Assembly (NCBI GenBank): GCA_030144725.1
Contig: JASKMD010000003.1
Coordinates: 3,862,910 to 3,926,909 of the forward strand
Length of the DNA stretch: 64,000 bases
Direction: 5' to 3'
Source of the DNA: Haematococcus lacustris
Taxonomy: Eukaryota > Chlorophyta > Chlorophyceae > Chlamydomonadales > Haematococcaceae
The first letter of the stretch is position 1; every line of letters starts with the position of its first letter. A program made the translations under genes and the position numbers. The notes beneath the pieces are model-generated. The model did no database searches and was not told the DNA's origin. It saw only the letters and a program-made list of their open reading frames with translations. Of the stretch, positions 1 to 12,400 are shown piece by piece.

Positions 1-1485
1 GGCTGCAGTGGGGCGCTTCGCCGCTCCCTTTCATGACGCCCAGCCTAGGACTGATTTTGTGAGTGCCAGCAGCGAAAAGAGCCTGGCCGGGACACCCTTC
101 TTTTGGCCACAGGATCTGCCAGTCATTCAACAGGATCTGCCAGTCATGCCAACATTAAATAGTCACCACAACTTGAGTAGCCCTGCCGCATCATCACAGT
201 GCACAGGACCTATGCTGAAGCACCAGTGGCACGTACAATGCTGGTGATGAGCACGGCAGCTTCTGGCAAAGTTTGAACCCTACCTTGACCTTGTTGAGCT
301 GGGGCAGTGATGCTTTGTATGCCTGACCTATCCCCTGAAGGGAGGGTGCAGGCTGAGCCAGCATCGGCTATCATTGCATGCCATGTGCCAAGGTGCTGAA
401 GGGCAGGTGGTGCTGGTGCTGAAAGGCAGGTGGTGGGCAGTGGCGTGGCCAGGAGCACACAGTACAGGGGCCACTGCTGGCAGTGCTGCAGGCTGGTGAG
501 GGCTAGCGGCCTTGCCTTCTGTGACTGCTGCAGGGAGGGCTGCTGCAGGGAGGACCAAAGGATGCATGGCTGGCAGTACAGGGTTAGTGTGTGGGGGGAA
601 GGGAGCATGTGGCACTCGTGCAAGCATGCATGCTGGGTGGTGGCTGAGCAAGCAGGGAGTAACACACGACCAGAGCTCATTGGTGTCTGTTCCGTTGCTG
701 GTGGTGGCTGTGGTGGTAGATGGTAGAGCCCCAAACATTTTGTGGTGCCATGTTGTGGACCAGCCACGTCCCCATCGCAAGCATACAGGCCTTGGATACA
801 TCCAGGTTCATGAATGATGTTTTGCTTAAGGTATTGAGGAGCAGCGTAGGATGTTGGTGGTAGCGCAGTGGTGGGCGCAAAAGACAGCCGAGTGGTACCA
901 GCCGTGTAGCCAAGAGAGGATGATGATGATGGCTTGTGATGATGATGATAATGATAATGGCGTGTCATGATGATGATGATGGCTTATGATGACGATAATG
1001 GGTTATTGTGTGCGTCACTTCAAATCCAGTCACTTGGGTACATGTGGTACATCAAGACTGCCCAATGGCCCCTGTAACGTCCAAGCCAAGGAGAGAGTAG
1101 GAGGCGACCAAGCACGTGCATATGACAGTGGGGAAGGTATGCATTGAGCTTGCTGACAATGCTCCTTGACAACACAGCATTCGTCTCCTGGCCAACATCA
1201 GCAAAACATGCAGTGCATCTTATGCAGATGGCTTCTGCAACAATGCACCTCAGGAAGGCAGCAGCAGCAATGCATGTGGGCTGTATAGCAGCATCCGTAG
1301 CTTCGTGCATTTGGAGCGTGAGGCCCCCACCGACACAGTCGACAGTGTGTCATTATGTTCAATGCGGGTTCCCTACCGGATTGCTCCTGGTCTTGCGGGA
1401 AGCATATGCTTAGGTGCTGGGACGCTTAGGTTCCTGCCTTCCCGGTCCGTCACGACTAGATACACAAGCTTTACAAGGAAGCAAA
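1..1485. other. Unassigned region upstream of the first gene
   Basis: No reading frame here has convincing protein character; the frames are rich in His, Cys and Trp and overlap on both strands, as expected for chance frames in GC-rich DNA. A GAT/ATG trinucleotide run lies at about 917-1000. The stretch may hold exons of a gene that starts outside the window, but I could not connect any splice sites. Confidence 0.5.
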
Positions 1486-2264
1486 ATGAACAGTCTGGAG
1501 GTGTCACGAGCGTTGGGGCTATATCCCTTCGCAAGCGCTTTCATAACAGGCGTGACGTTCAAACATAGCAGCGGCATAGGACAGGAATTGTCCTGTCCAT
1601 TGCACGTCCTTCCCGCAACCTTTAGATTTTCTGCTGAGGACGACAGCAGAATGACTTGTGCCGTAGAAATGCCGCAGTCCAGGATGCCGCAGCATCCCCG
1701 TCAAAGCGCCAGAACACTGGGCTCGCTTTTGTTCGCTATCGATGTGAGTTAATCAGGAGCACGCGGGGCCAGCCACTGACTTTGGTGTACAGTCGCCCGA
1801 TGCCCCGCCCAATTTATTCACTACCTTAGGTGGCCGAGGTGGATGTGCAGCAGCCTTGTGTAGCAGCAAGACTAGACGACAGCGTGCGCGCGGAGATACA
1901 GCGCCTCACGCGCCCCCACCCTGGCTTTCCCGCTCAAGTGAGTTAGGCAGGCACTGTGGACATTGCCTGCTGCTGGTGCTGAAGCCTCCATCGCGCGCGG
2001 CAGTCGAGGAATCGGGAATCCACGACTTGATCAATTTGATTACAGCTGGCCGCCGACGTGCAAGCGCTGAAGCGACGGATGCTGCGCGACGATGAAAAGG
2101 TCGACACGGTCTTGCTGGCCGCGAAGCTTTCGGCGATCGGGTGGGGCACGGCACCCTTCCTGCTGCCGTGCATCTTCTTGCACACGTGGCACCTGACCCG
2201 CAACGCAAGCCGCAGTTCTGTCAGCAGCAGCAGCAGCTTGTCAGAGACAGCAGCTTCTGACTAG
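1486..2264 (+). CDS. Small three-exon protein with one hydrophobic segment, family not recognised
   Basis: Exons 1486-1743, 1830-1937 and 2046-2264 join in phase 0 and give 194 residues. Introns are bounded by gtgagt...ttag and gtgagt...acag. The start is the first ATG of the open frame (MNSLEVSRALGLYPF). Residues about 145-165, GWGTAPFLLPCIFLHTW, form one hydrophobic stretch that could be a single membrane helix; it is preceded by a charged segment (ALKRRMLRDDEKVD) and followed by a Ser-rich tail. The gene ends 67 bases before the next predicted start. Seen: clean splice signals and phase. Inferred: a small membrane or organelle protein. No family assignment is possible by eye. The first exon could be longer, with an upstream 5' exon missed. 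Confidence 0.55.
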
Positions 2265-2331
2265 CTGACAGGTCAACTACTGGCATGAGACACAAACGTA
2301 CACTTGCCTGTATTGTCACAGGTACACAGCA

Positions 2332-5219
2332 ATGGTGCGTTGCGCCTTGGGGGGCAGCGGCATAGGGCCTGGCTCCAGTGGAGGTCCTGGTTCTACACCT
2401 GGCTCCTGCTTTCGAAACCTCAAGCATGAGTTCCTCTACGTCAAGTGTGACAACGAGTGAGCCAGGCCCAGGCCCAGCCTCAGCTTACCACACAGTGCTT
2501 GCGCATAGTAGCAGCATGGCCTAGGTTGCCAAAATGCCTGGATGTCTGTTTGCCCGGTTGCCAGGAGCGACGCACATGCGGGGGCGGAGCTGGTGGTGGA
2601 CGTGACGTTCCGCGAGCAGTTCTCTATCCCACAGCCCACCCCAGCCTTCCAGGCTCTGCTGGAGCTGACACCAGAGGCCTGGGTGGGCAGCGCCAGCCGC
2701 CTGGTCATGGTGGTGCAGCTGCTGTGCCAGGAGGTAGGGCGGACGACAGGGGAGCTTGCTGGCAGGCAGGCAGGCAGCTTGGTCAGAAACAGCTGCTTCA
2801 GAGACAGCCTCCCCCCTCCCCCTCCCCCTCCCCCTCCCCCCTGCCCAGTCCAGGTGGCGCAACAAGGATGAGCTGTTTCTGGGGGGGCAAGCTTGCTTTG
2901 AGGCCGCCCTCCCCCTCCCCCTAGCCTGCCGCCACCAAGCCACCCCAGCCGCAGCATGTCTGCTCTGCAGATGGCCTCCTCCTTCATCGCCCAGGGCCTG
3001 ACTCTGCCCCCTTGGAGGCGGACACAGAGCATGCTGTCCAAGTGGGTGGCCAGGTCCAGGGGCTTCAGGGTGCGTGTGCAGCTACCCCTAGCCGGCAGGG
3101 GGTAGGCAGCAGGGCGGCAGGGCACCAGGGGGCGGTGCTCAGCCTGGTGGTCACGCCCAGCAGGGCGGCAGGGGGTAGGCAGAGCACCAGGGGAAGGGGG
3201 ACGGCCCAGCATAACGTCCCTCTAGATCACAAGACGAAATGTCTTGTTTGGTACTAGCATTGTAATCATTGTTGTTCAGCATCAGTGGGCAGGGGGTAGG
3301 CAAAGTCAGGGGCAGGAGGTTGCGGAGACCCGCCCAGCCTGCCCCTCCCCCTCGACCTGCCTCGTCCCCCTCCCCCTCCTGCCTTCATTCCTTTGCTGCG
3401 ACCTTGTGCTGCGACCAGGTGGCTGCCCACCAAGTCCCGGGACATCCTGTTTGATGCGGGCGGGTCAGCCACCCCCATGGGCATCAGCCCTAGCGGCACC
3501 GTATGGGGTGTGCCCGGCATCAGCCCCATCCTGGGCAACAGCCCTGAGGCCCAGCACCAGCTGCGCCTGGACTGCCCCCCCTGGGCCCACCCCCCTCACG
3601 CCCCCCCCCACCACCTCCCTCCACCTCCCACTGCACTTCACCCTCACCCTCACCCTGCTGGGTCAGCAGCAGCAGCGGGGGGCGTGCAGGCCAGCAGCAG
3701 CAACTTTGTGCATGGGCACCACTTCCCGGACTGGGGGCAGCAGGTGGGGGGCGGCAGCCCAGGCCACCTGCTGCTGCTCCCCCCCCTGCCAAACACAGAC
3801 GGTGTTACAGAGGCCACAGCTGCGGAGCAGCTTCCAGGTCAAGCCAGGGCAGGTGTGGGGACTGGGGCAGCAGGGCAAGGGCAGGGGGTTGCTGGGGCGT
3901 TGCACGGTCACTCTGAGGAGGTCGTCAGGGGGCAAGGTGCGGCTCAGTTCCAGCTCCCACCTTTTCCGTACTCACAGCCCTTCCCCCCGCTGACTCATGG
4001 CTGGACCCAGCAGCAGCAGCAGCAGCAACAGTGCGGTGGATCTCCCCACTACCAGCGGCGGGAGCAGGAGCAGCAGCAACAGCAGCAGCAGCAGCAGCAG
4101 ACAGGCCCCCCGGGGTGGGTCCCTGCTGCTCTGACCTCGCCTCCCCTGCACCCCTCCCTCCCTCATGCCCAGGCCCCAGGGGTTGCTGCTGCTGCTGCTG
4201 CTGCTGGCGGCCCTTTGCAAGCAGTGGCAGCAGCAGCAGTGGCCCAGCAGGCAGCAGCACATGACCTGGCGCTGCTTGGGGAAGCTGCCCAGCAGCTGGC
4301 GGCCCTTGCAGCCCACAGCCAGCGCCACGCCTCACCTACACGCGGCGGGCTGCAGCCCCTGGCCCGCCTGGCCACCTTGAAGGAGGCGAGCATGGCGGTA
4401 GCAGGTGGGGGGGAGGGCAGGGCAGGGCAGGGGAGGGCAGGGGAGGGCAGGGGAAGGCAGGGCAGGGAGGGCAGGGGAGGGCAGGGCAGGGCAGGGCAGG
4501 GGAGGGCAGGGGAGGGCAGGGCAGGGCAGGGGAGGGGAGGGCAGGGGAGGGCAGGGGAGGGCAGGGGAGGGCAGGGGAGGGCAGGGGAGGGCAGGGCAGG
4601 GCAGGGCAGGGCAGGGCAGGGCAGGGCAGGGCAGGGCAGGGGAGGGCAGGGGAGGGCAGGGGAGGGCAGGGGAGGGCAGGGGAGGGCAGGGCAGGGCAGG
4701 GCAGGGCAGGGCAGGGGAGGGCAGGGGAGGGCAGGGGAGGGCAGGGGAGGGCAGGGCAGGGGAGGGCAGGGCAGGGGAGGGCAGGGGAGGGCAGGGGAGG
4801 GCAGGGGAGGGCAGGGCAGGGCAGGGGAGGGCAAGGGAGGGCAAGGGCGGGCAGGGGAGGGCAAGGGAGGGCAAGGGAGGGCAGGGGAGGGCAAGGGAGG
4901 GCAAGGGAGGGCAAGGGCGGGCAGGGGAGGGCAAGGGAGGGCAAGGGAGGGCAAGGGCGGGCAGGGCAGGGTTTTGGCCTGGTTCCACTATTGTCTGAGC
5001 GCGCTGCCTTGCCCTGCAGCAGTGGCACCCTGTACTGCAGCTGATGTGAGCCACCCTTGCGTCAAGCGACCCTGCCCAGCTGGCAGCCATGTTCAGTCCA
5101 CCAGCAGATGGCAGGCACCCTTAGCACCAGCCCAGCCAACGTTTTCCAACCTGCCAGGAGCAAACACAGCACCAGAGCACCCAGCAGCACAACAAGCTGC
5201 AGTCCAGCAACAGGGGCAT

Positions 5220-5256
<37 letters not shown>

Positions 5257-6380
5257 TGGAAGCAGCAGCAGGAGGGCAGGACATGACGGTTGGCCCCCAG
5301 CTGACCCTCCCCCCCACCTTGCCCTCTGGGGGACTTCAGCTGTACCAGTCTGCATGGAGGGGCCTCAGCCCCGCCCTGCACCGCCCTGACACCAGCACCG
5401 TTTGCACCTTTCCCAGCACACTGCCTACCCAACACACAGCCAACCTCATGCTGCTGGCCCCTCTCCCCACCCCAGCCCCTGCACCCACCCCCCTGCTCCA
5501 CCCCCCCTGCCCACCCCCACAGCCCCCTGCAGCCGCCACCTACCATCCAGCTGACCTAGGTGCAGCACCCCCCTGCCCCCCCAACCCTGTGCCCCACCCC
5601 CCTTCCCCCTCCTCCATCCCTCCCCCCAACCTGCAGCCCCCACCCACCCCCTCCCGCCTCCCGCCTCCCTCCTCTCCCCCCCGCCTAGCAGCCCAGGACC
5701 AAGGTGTGGGTGGCTGGTCACCAGCAGGCTGTGGCCTCCCTCCCGGCCTCCCTGCCCTCCACAGGACCCTGGGCAACACGTTCTCACGCTTCTCTGAGCC
5801 CCCTCCTGCCCAGCCCCTGGTCATGCGCCTCACCTCCTCAGACCCCCCCTGCAGCCCACCCTGCCCAACATCCTCCCTCGGGTTCGGCCGTGTATCAGAC
5901 TTCTCAGCCGCTGCACCCTTGCCGCCCCCACTCTTGCCTGGTGCCCCCCTGCCCACGACGCCTGGCAGCAACCAGCAGCAGCTGACCCCAGGACCCCCCT
6001 TGCTCCTCCACAGCCAGCAACCAGCCCTGGGGCATGGCCCGGCCCCACCCCCCTCACAGGCTGCTGCCCCTCCGCCGCCCCACGCCCCACCTCCCTCCCC
6101 CAAAGCAGCTGTGGCTTTGCTTCCAGGCGGAGGGGGTGCTGCACAGGGCCACCCCCCCACCCCTGCCGCCCATGGCGCCCTGCTGCTGCCTGTCAGCCCC
6201 CCCTCCTTGCTGGGTAGGGTGGGGTCTTGCCAGGGGGCAGCAGCAGCAGGAGGCTGCCGCGTGGTGGGGGGTGGGCAGCAGCAGGGGTCACCCAGAGCTG
6301 CTGCGCCGCCTCACCCGCACCTGCCTGGTCAGCCTGCCATCATCAAGGTGCGGCTGCAGCAAGCCATGGCGCACCTGTAG
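2332..6380 (+). CDS. DUF506 / PDDEXK-like family protein with long low-complexity C-terminus
   Basis: Proposed exons are 2332-2456, 2565-2733, 2971-3053, 3419-4404 and 5020-6380 (907 residues); all phases agree. Residues about 28-125 match the plant DUF506 (PDDEXK-like) core: [10 protein letters not shown], then [18 protein letters not shown], the [12 protein letters not shown] helix, GLTLPPWRR (residues 107-114, the family's PPWR motif) and SKWVARW. The family is widespread in land plants; its biochemical role is poorly defined and nuclease activity is only predicted from fold. After residue 125 the protein becomes Pro/Gln/Ser-rich with CAG-type runs (for example 5222-5254) and no recognisable domain, much longer than plant members (about 280-400 residues). 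The N-terminal region of typical members is missing, so an upstream exon may exist. The ATG at 2332 lies just after a good acceptor (cacag at 2317-2321), so it may be internal. Further small introns inside the Pro-rich part cannot be excluded. Confidence 0.75.
4405..5019 (+). repeat. GGGCAGGG(GA) array filling an intron of the DUF506 gene
   Basis: About 570 bases of 5-bp GGGCA and 10-bp GGGCAGGGGA units, with GGGCAAGGGA variants towards the 3' end. The donor (CAG then gtgggg) is followed within a few bases by the array; the acceptor is ccctgcag. The intron is 615 bases, a multiple of three, and has no stop in the coding frame, so a retained form would insert about 205 Gly/Arg/Gln/Ala residues. 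Confidence 0.8.
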
Positions 6381-6987
6381 GGGCACTGCCCAGGCCAGCA
6401 GCTGTGCAGCAGCCTGGGCAAGGGTCGAGTGCGCGCTGAGCTGTACTGCCCGTACCGCAGCAGGAAACGCCGTGTCGGCCTCACTGCTGTGGCCTTGCCT
6501 GAGCAGAGGGCTGCCGGGTGAGCCTGATGGACCACCCCAGCCTTAGGGCCTGCACCTCCCTCAGCCTAAGGGCGTGCAGGTTCAGGGGAGCTGGGGGATG
6601 ACGTGGGCAGATCAGGGAAGCTCAATGATGTTCAGGAGAGAAGGCTTCATGACCAGGCTGTGTGTCCACCTCCATCACCAGGCTGGTGCCCAACTCTTGG
6701 GCCTCTCACAGTGTGGATGCCAGTTGGTGGATGCTGTTTGGCGGAGCGAATGAAACGCTGGTGGTGATGGAAGATATGAAAAATGGCAAAACAAAAAGAT
6801 AGCAAATTGGTGAAATGGAAAATGGAAAAATGACGAATTGGTGAAGTGGCAAAGTGGCTTGTTCAGTGGTGCAGCCGCAACTCATGGAGGTCCAGGTTAG
6901 CGGGCCATGGTCCTGAGCCCGTGGGGTTGATGGCGGTGAGTCTTGTGGCTGATGGCACTGACACTAGGCTCAACAGGTCCAGGCAGA
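6381..6987. other. Intergenic, contains an A-rich patch
   Basis: It follows the DUF506 stop codon. A patch at about 6770-6860 is unusually A-rich for this window and repeats the words aaatggaaaa and aattggtgaa. No gene seen. The segment runs into an assembly gap. Confidence 0.6.
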
Positions 6988-7487
6988 NNNNNNNNNNNNN
7001 NNNNNNNNNNNNNNNNNNNNNNNNNNNNNNNNNNNNNNNNNNNNNNNNNNNNNNNNNNNNNNNNNNNNNNNNNNNNNNNNNNNNNNNNNNNNNNNNNNNN
7101 NNNNNNNNNNNNNNNNNNNNNNNNNNNNNNNNNNNNNNNNNNNNNNNNNNNNNNNNNNNNNNNNNNNNNNNNNNNNNNNNNNNNNNNNNNNNNNNNNNNN
7201 NNNNNNNNNNNNNNNNNNNNNNNNNNNNNNNNNNNNNNNNNNNNNNNNNNNNNNNNNNNNNNNNNNNNNNNNNNNNNNNNNNNNNNNNNNNNNNNNNNNN
7301 NNNNNNNNNNNNNNNNNNNNNNNNNNNNNNNNNNNNNNNNNNNNNNNNNNNNNNNNNNNNNNNNNNNNNNNNNNNNNNNNNNNNNNNNNNNNNNNNNNNN
7401 NNNNNNNNNNNNNNNNNNNNNNNNNNNNNNNNNNNNNNNNNNNNNNNNNNNNNNNNNNNNNNNNNNNNNNNNNNNNNNNNNNNNNNN
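6988..7487. other. Assembly gap, exactly 500 N
   Basis: 500 consecutive N, a conventional placeholder length, so the true size is unknown. It is flanked on the right by a CCCCT array, which probably caused the break. Confidence 0.99.
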
Positions 7488-7606
7488 TCCCCCTCCCCCT
7501 CCCCCCTCCCCCTCCCCTCCCCTCCCCTCCCCTCCCCTCCCCTCCCCTCCCCTCCCCTCCCCTCCCTCCCCTCCCCTCCCCTCCCCTCCCCTCCCCCTCC
7601 CCCCTT
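7488..7606. repeat. CCCCT / CCCCCT tandem array at gap edge
   Basis: About 120 bases of CCCCT units with a few CCCCCT and CCCT variants, directly abutting the gap. It probably lies in an intron of the minus-strand gene at 7621-8934, since the coding frame there ends in a plausible donor just before the array. Confidence 0.85.
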
Positions 7607-7620
7607 GCCCACCCACCTCG

Positions 7621-8934
7621 CGCACGTTCACGCTCTGCTGCTGCAGCAGGTCTGTCAGCTGCACCAGCCCTATGTGCGCCAGCGCCTGCAGGTTGGCTGC
7701 CAGGCTGGGCTGTTTGAGTGACCGGATGGCCCGCTGGAGAGTGAGAGCCTGGGGCTGGGTGACAACAGCAGTCGACTCCCCCAGAATGTCCAGCAAGTTG
7801 AATAAGGGCAGGGGGGCAGGGGGGGGGGGGCGGCACCGCTGGCGGCTTGGCAGCTGCTGCTGCTGCTGCTGAGGCCGCGGCGCCCAGCCCCACCCCTCCG
7901 GCTGCCAGAGCGGCCAGCAGCTGCTGAGCCAGGGCGGGGGGGAGGGCCGCCAGCCCACCCACGCTGGCCAGCACCTGCCCTACTGCCTGCAGCGTGGCTG
8001 CTGGCAGGGTGGGGGGTGGGGCGCTGCTGCTGGGTGGGGCTGAGCTGGGCAGGGCTGGGGCAGGAAGTGTGACCCCTGGGGGTGTGACTCCTGGGAGTGA
8101 GATTCCGGGGAGTGAGAGGAGAGGAGAGGGGGTGGTCGGCAAGATGAGGCTGGGTGGGGGACCCGCTGCCCCCCCTGCTGCTGCCTGCCCTCCTGCTGCC
8201 AGGGGAGGTGCGGGCCCCCCTGCTGCTGCCGCCGTCCCTGCATGGGGCAAGGCCAGCCCCAGGCCCTGCAGCCCTGGATGGGAAGCTGCAGGGAAGGTGG
8301 CTGCTGCAGCTGGGAGTTGCAGGGTGGGGGCTGTGAGGGGTGCCCCTGTGAGTTGGGAGCCTAGCAGCTGAGAGCCCAGCTGCAGGGGAGCAGGCTGCGC
8401 CAGGTTCAGCAGCGGGGGCTGCCTGGCTGCTGCCAGCTGGCCAGGCAAGGGCTGGCTGGGTGCTGTGCCCTGAGGTGGAGGGTGGGCTGCCAGGCTGCCT
8501 GGGGGCTGAGCCAGGGACAGCAAGCTGCTGGGTAGCACTCCAGTTGCGCTGAGCCGCGGCAGGTGTGGGGCTGCAGGGCGGCTGGGTCCTGATGCATCGA
8601 CCTGAGTGCCAGGGTCAACAGTGCTGGAGGGGTGCTGCGCTGCTGAAGGCGTTGCTGTTGTTGGCCCTGCCGCCTGCACATTAGCAAACGCGGACACGAG
8701 CAGAGGTCAAGGGTACATGCAGGGGCGCATGGCCAAACGGCATATGGGAAGTGAGGAGCCGCAGCCCGCGTGCCCAGCCCGTCGCGATGGGCGGGATGGG
8801 GGACGCTTAGCTCGTAGGACAATTTGGTTGTCGAGCAGCCACAGACCAAGGACAGCACAGCGCGCCACTGCAACACGCTACACGCTTACCTCGACCACCG
8901 CGGAAGGCTGCACGGCGTGGGAAGCTTCTTCCAT
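7621..8934 (-). CDS. Pro/Ala/Leu-rich protein of unknown family, 3' end lost in gap
   Basis: Exon 1 is 8890-8934 (MEEASHAVQPSAVVE) with donor gtaagc. A 216-base intron ends in acceptor tgtgcag, and exon 2 starts at 8673 in phase 0. Exon 2 encodes a long low-complexity Pro/Ala/Leu/Gly stretch. A better conserved-looking helical segment, NLLDILGESTAVVTQPQ followed by LQRAIRSLKQPSLAANLQ and LVQLTDLLQQQSVNV, is read from about 7804 down to 7622, but in a different frame. The switch falls at a 12-base G homopolymer (about 7819-7830), so a miscounted homopolymer or a very short intron must be invoked. The gene is divergent from LEO1. I do not recognise the family; scaffold or RNA-processing proteins can look like this. 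Confidence 0.55.
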
Positions 8935-9427
8935 GTGGAGCTAGCTAGGGAACACGGCTCTGCTCAAGGAACACGGCCCAAGGAACAGCGCGCGCAGCCC
9001 GCAGCGGGGAATGACCGCAAATGCCGGGAAACGCGCCTTGAGCGTTCTGGGTGCGGAGCACCCTCAGACCCACAGTGGGCCGAGGGCCCAATCTCCGATC
9101 TCCTGTGCCTGGGGAGCCGGGCGGAGACCTGGAAACAGCGGGTACAAGGGACCGCACCTGGGAATCATTTCGCTGTCAGCTCATAGCCTCGCAGCATGCC
9201 CCAGTTTGGCAGGTTTTCGGTTTTCGGCGACATTTGTGTGCCGCGGCAATTCAAGTGCACAAATCCCTCCCTCAAAGTCTGCATTGGTGCTGCGATGCTG
9301 GGAGCGGGTGCGTGCGAGTCAAACATTTTGGCGGGCCCCAAAACCTGAGGGACTCAAACACACAGGTTCAGGCGGGGGGATGAGCTAGGGGTCAGCCAAC
9401 TAGTAAGGTGGGCCTTCGTAGAGCGGC
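8935..9427. promoter_or_regulatory. Divergent intergenic region between the Pro/Ala-rich gene and LEO1
   Basis: About 490 bases separate two opposing start codons (8934 on minus, 9428 on plus), so this should hold both promoters. No TATA box or other defined element could be assigned by eye. Confidence 0.45.
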
Positions 9428-12400
9428 ATGGTCTTTGCTGAGCTTTTTGGAAGCGATGAAGAGGATGAGCCGCAACGTGACGAGCAGCAAGCTCTGGAGG
9501 ACCCTGATGCAGCTACAACAGAAGCGCCAGCGGATGCAGAGCTGGAGGATGACCTGGGGCCAGGCGACGGAGAACATCAGCAGCAAAACCCCGATTCCAA
9601 TTCAGGCTCTGACGACGATGGGAAGCGGCGCAGGCAGCTTGCTCCGCCCATGGAGCTCGACGCCCCGCTCATACCCATCCCGGATGCCTCAACCATCTGC
9701 CTGCTGCGCACTACCAACGTTGTTGCAATGCAACCTCGGCCGTTTGACCCCGCAACCTTCTACGAGGAGGACACCTGCCTGGACGCCTCTGGCAGGCACC
9801 GCGTGCCTCGGCCTGTTGAAGCTGTGATACGATGGCGCATACGGCAGCTGCCTGATGGGCGTCAGGTCCGCGAGAGCAATGCCCGATTTGTGCGCTGGGA
9901 GGATGGCAGCATGCAGCTGCTGCTGGGAGACGAGGTGCTGGACCTGCCTGAGAGGGACATTACAGACACAAACCAGTATCTGTTTTCCCTGACTGGCGTC
10001 ATCCAGGCAAGTCATCAAGGTGCAAGTGGGAGAGGAGGTGAGGACCTAGAGTCCAAGCGCACATAGTCAGCCATCAGAGGGATGTACACATGCACAGCTG
10101 CGAGACAGAGGGTGTCGTGACTAGCCACAAGCTAGGATCAGACGCAGCGCTTGCATGCAGTGGAAGGAAGGCAGATAAGGGGCTGTGCACCACCCTGGAG
10201 TTGGAGTCATCCTCCTTGTTTACACAACCTGCTAGGTAGGTGCTTGCTGCCCTGCCTGCCTACCTACCTGCTTGCAATCCTCCTACCCTTCTACCCTGCC
10301 TGCCTGCCGGCCGGCCTACCTGCCTGCTACCCTCCTACCCTCTTGCCCTGCCTACCTGCCCCTTGGCCCCTGCTCACCAGTGGCTCGCCCACCCCCCCAG
10401 GGCCAGGCCCTGGGCTGAGCCCCACCCTGCGCCCTGGTGCCCCTCCCCCTGTAGGGCCAGGCACCCCTGACCCGGCAGCTCAACATGCGGCCCATGTCTG
10501 TGGACAGCGGCATACACAAGAAGGTGCAGGAGTATGTGGGCAAGCGCACCGACAAGGCGCAAAAGGTGAGGGATGAAGAGCAGGGGCTGGGGCTGGACCG
10601 GGGGCAGGGTCAACGCTTGCTCCGCCCATGATAGGGGCAGGGGTAGAGCCAGGGGCTGGGGCAGTTGTAGGGTCAGGTCCAGGGTCAGGGCCCGGGGCAA
10701 TGCCAGGGCAAGGGGCTGGGGCAGGGGTGGGGGCAGCGCCACTGCCAGGGGTAGGTGTAGGGGCAGGGGCACACAGGGGCAGGTGGCAGCTGAGCTGAGT
10801 GCAGGCAGTCAGGGGTGCCAGCTGAGGAGTGAAGGGGCACGGGTGCAGCAGGCTGGCTATGGGGCTGCCCTCTGGCCTTCACTTCTTCGCTGCTGAAACT
10901 AAGCCAAGGCAGGAGCAGCAGCGTGTGCCGGACCTGGCAGCAGCCATAGAGGAAGCAGCAGCAGGAGGAGCAGCGTTGGAAGCAGCGGATGCAGCAGTGG
11001 CGGCTGCAGCGGTTGTGGCGGTTGCGGCGGCAGCCATAGCTGGGACAGCAGGCACAGAACAGCGATGGCAGTGGAGATAGGGCTGCTGGCAGGAATGGGT
11101 GTTGAAGACACATTGGGCAGGGGCAGGCAGTGCAGGATCAGGAGGGGAAAATGCGGTCTATGGGCTTGGAGGAGGAGGGGAGGACGGTGGGTGGCCGAAA
11201 TGTACACAGTACTGCACCTGAGTAGCTTGGGTGGCAATTGAGGAGGGGAGGGGTAGGGAGAGTCCAGGAGTGTGAGTGGAGGGCACGGGTTCAAGGCTGC
11301 AGCTGCTCAGGGGACTGCAGGTAGGGCACGCAGGAGGTTAGGAAGGGTGAGGGAGGGCCAGGCACGGCATACCCTTCACCCCCCGCAGGTGCTTCCAGCA
11401 GCAGCAGCAGCAGCCCCAGCAGCCTCAGCAGCCCCAGCAGCAGCAGCAGCAGCAGCAGTGGCAGCAGTGGCAGCGCCCTCCACCTGCCAGCCATCAGGGG
11501 GCCCTGTGAGGCCATTGGCAGCGGGGCCGCTGTCACCGCTGTGGCCTGCTCCACCTCATCCACCTTCCGTCACGTTATCTGCAGTGCCCCTGTACAAAAC
11601 ACCCCCTGAAGGCCAGACCCACTGCCCAGACCCCTGTGCTCATGCCCACCACTGCTCCCTCGTCCTCCCCTCCCACCACACCTAGCCCACCACACCTAGC
11701 CCATCACTTCTAACTCATCACCCCTCCTGCCGATGCCCCTGCTGTTCCCACTTTTGACTTATTTCCACTGTCACGACCGCTGCTCTTGCCAGTGTTACCC
11801 CTCCTACTTCTCGCTACCCCTTCTGAAGCTGTTGTTGCTGCTGATGCTGCTGACACTGCTCTTGTGACTGCTGCTGCTGTTGTGTGGCGCTGGCAGGTGG
11901 CTCGTCATGGTGGCCTACAGAACCCTGAGCGTGCTCACCGGCAGCTTGAAGCCGCGGTGGAGGAGCGCAACAGGTCCAAGTCAGTGCCACTGCCAGCTGC
12001 CAGCCCCACACCCTGACCCAACCCTGACCCTGACATCAATCCTGACCCTGACCCTGACCCCGACCCTGACCCTGACCCTGACCCTGACCCTGACCCTGAC
12101 CCTGACCCTGACCCTGACCCCGATCCTGACCCTGACCCCGACCCTGACCCTGACCCTGACCCTGACCCTGACCCTGACCCCGATCCTGACCCTGACCCCG
12201 ACCCTGACCCTGACCCTGACCCTGACCCTGACCCCGATACTGACCCTGACCCCGACCCTGACCCTGACCCTGACCCCGATACTGACCCTGACCCCAATTC
12301 TGACCCTGACCCTGACCCCAACCCTGACCCCGATCCTGACCCTGACCCTGACCCTGACCCCGACCCCAACCCTGACCCCAATTCTGACCCTGACCCTGAC

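Noticed and set aside
6846..8697. Frames that run through the first N gap
   Set aside because: The middle part is unknown sequence, so continuity across the gap cannot be claimed.
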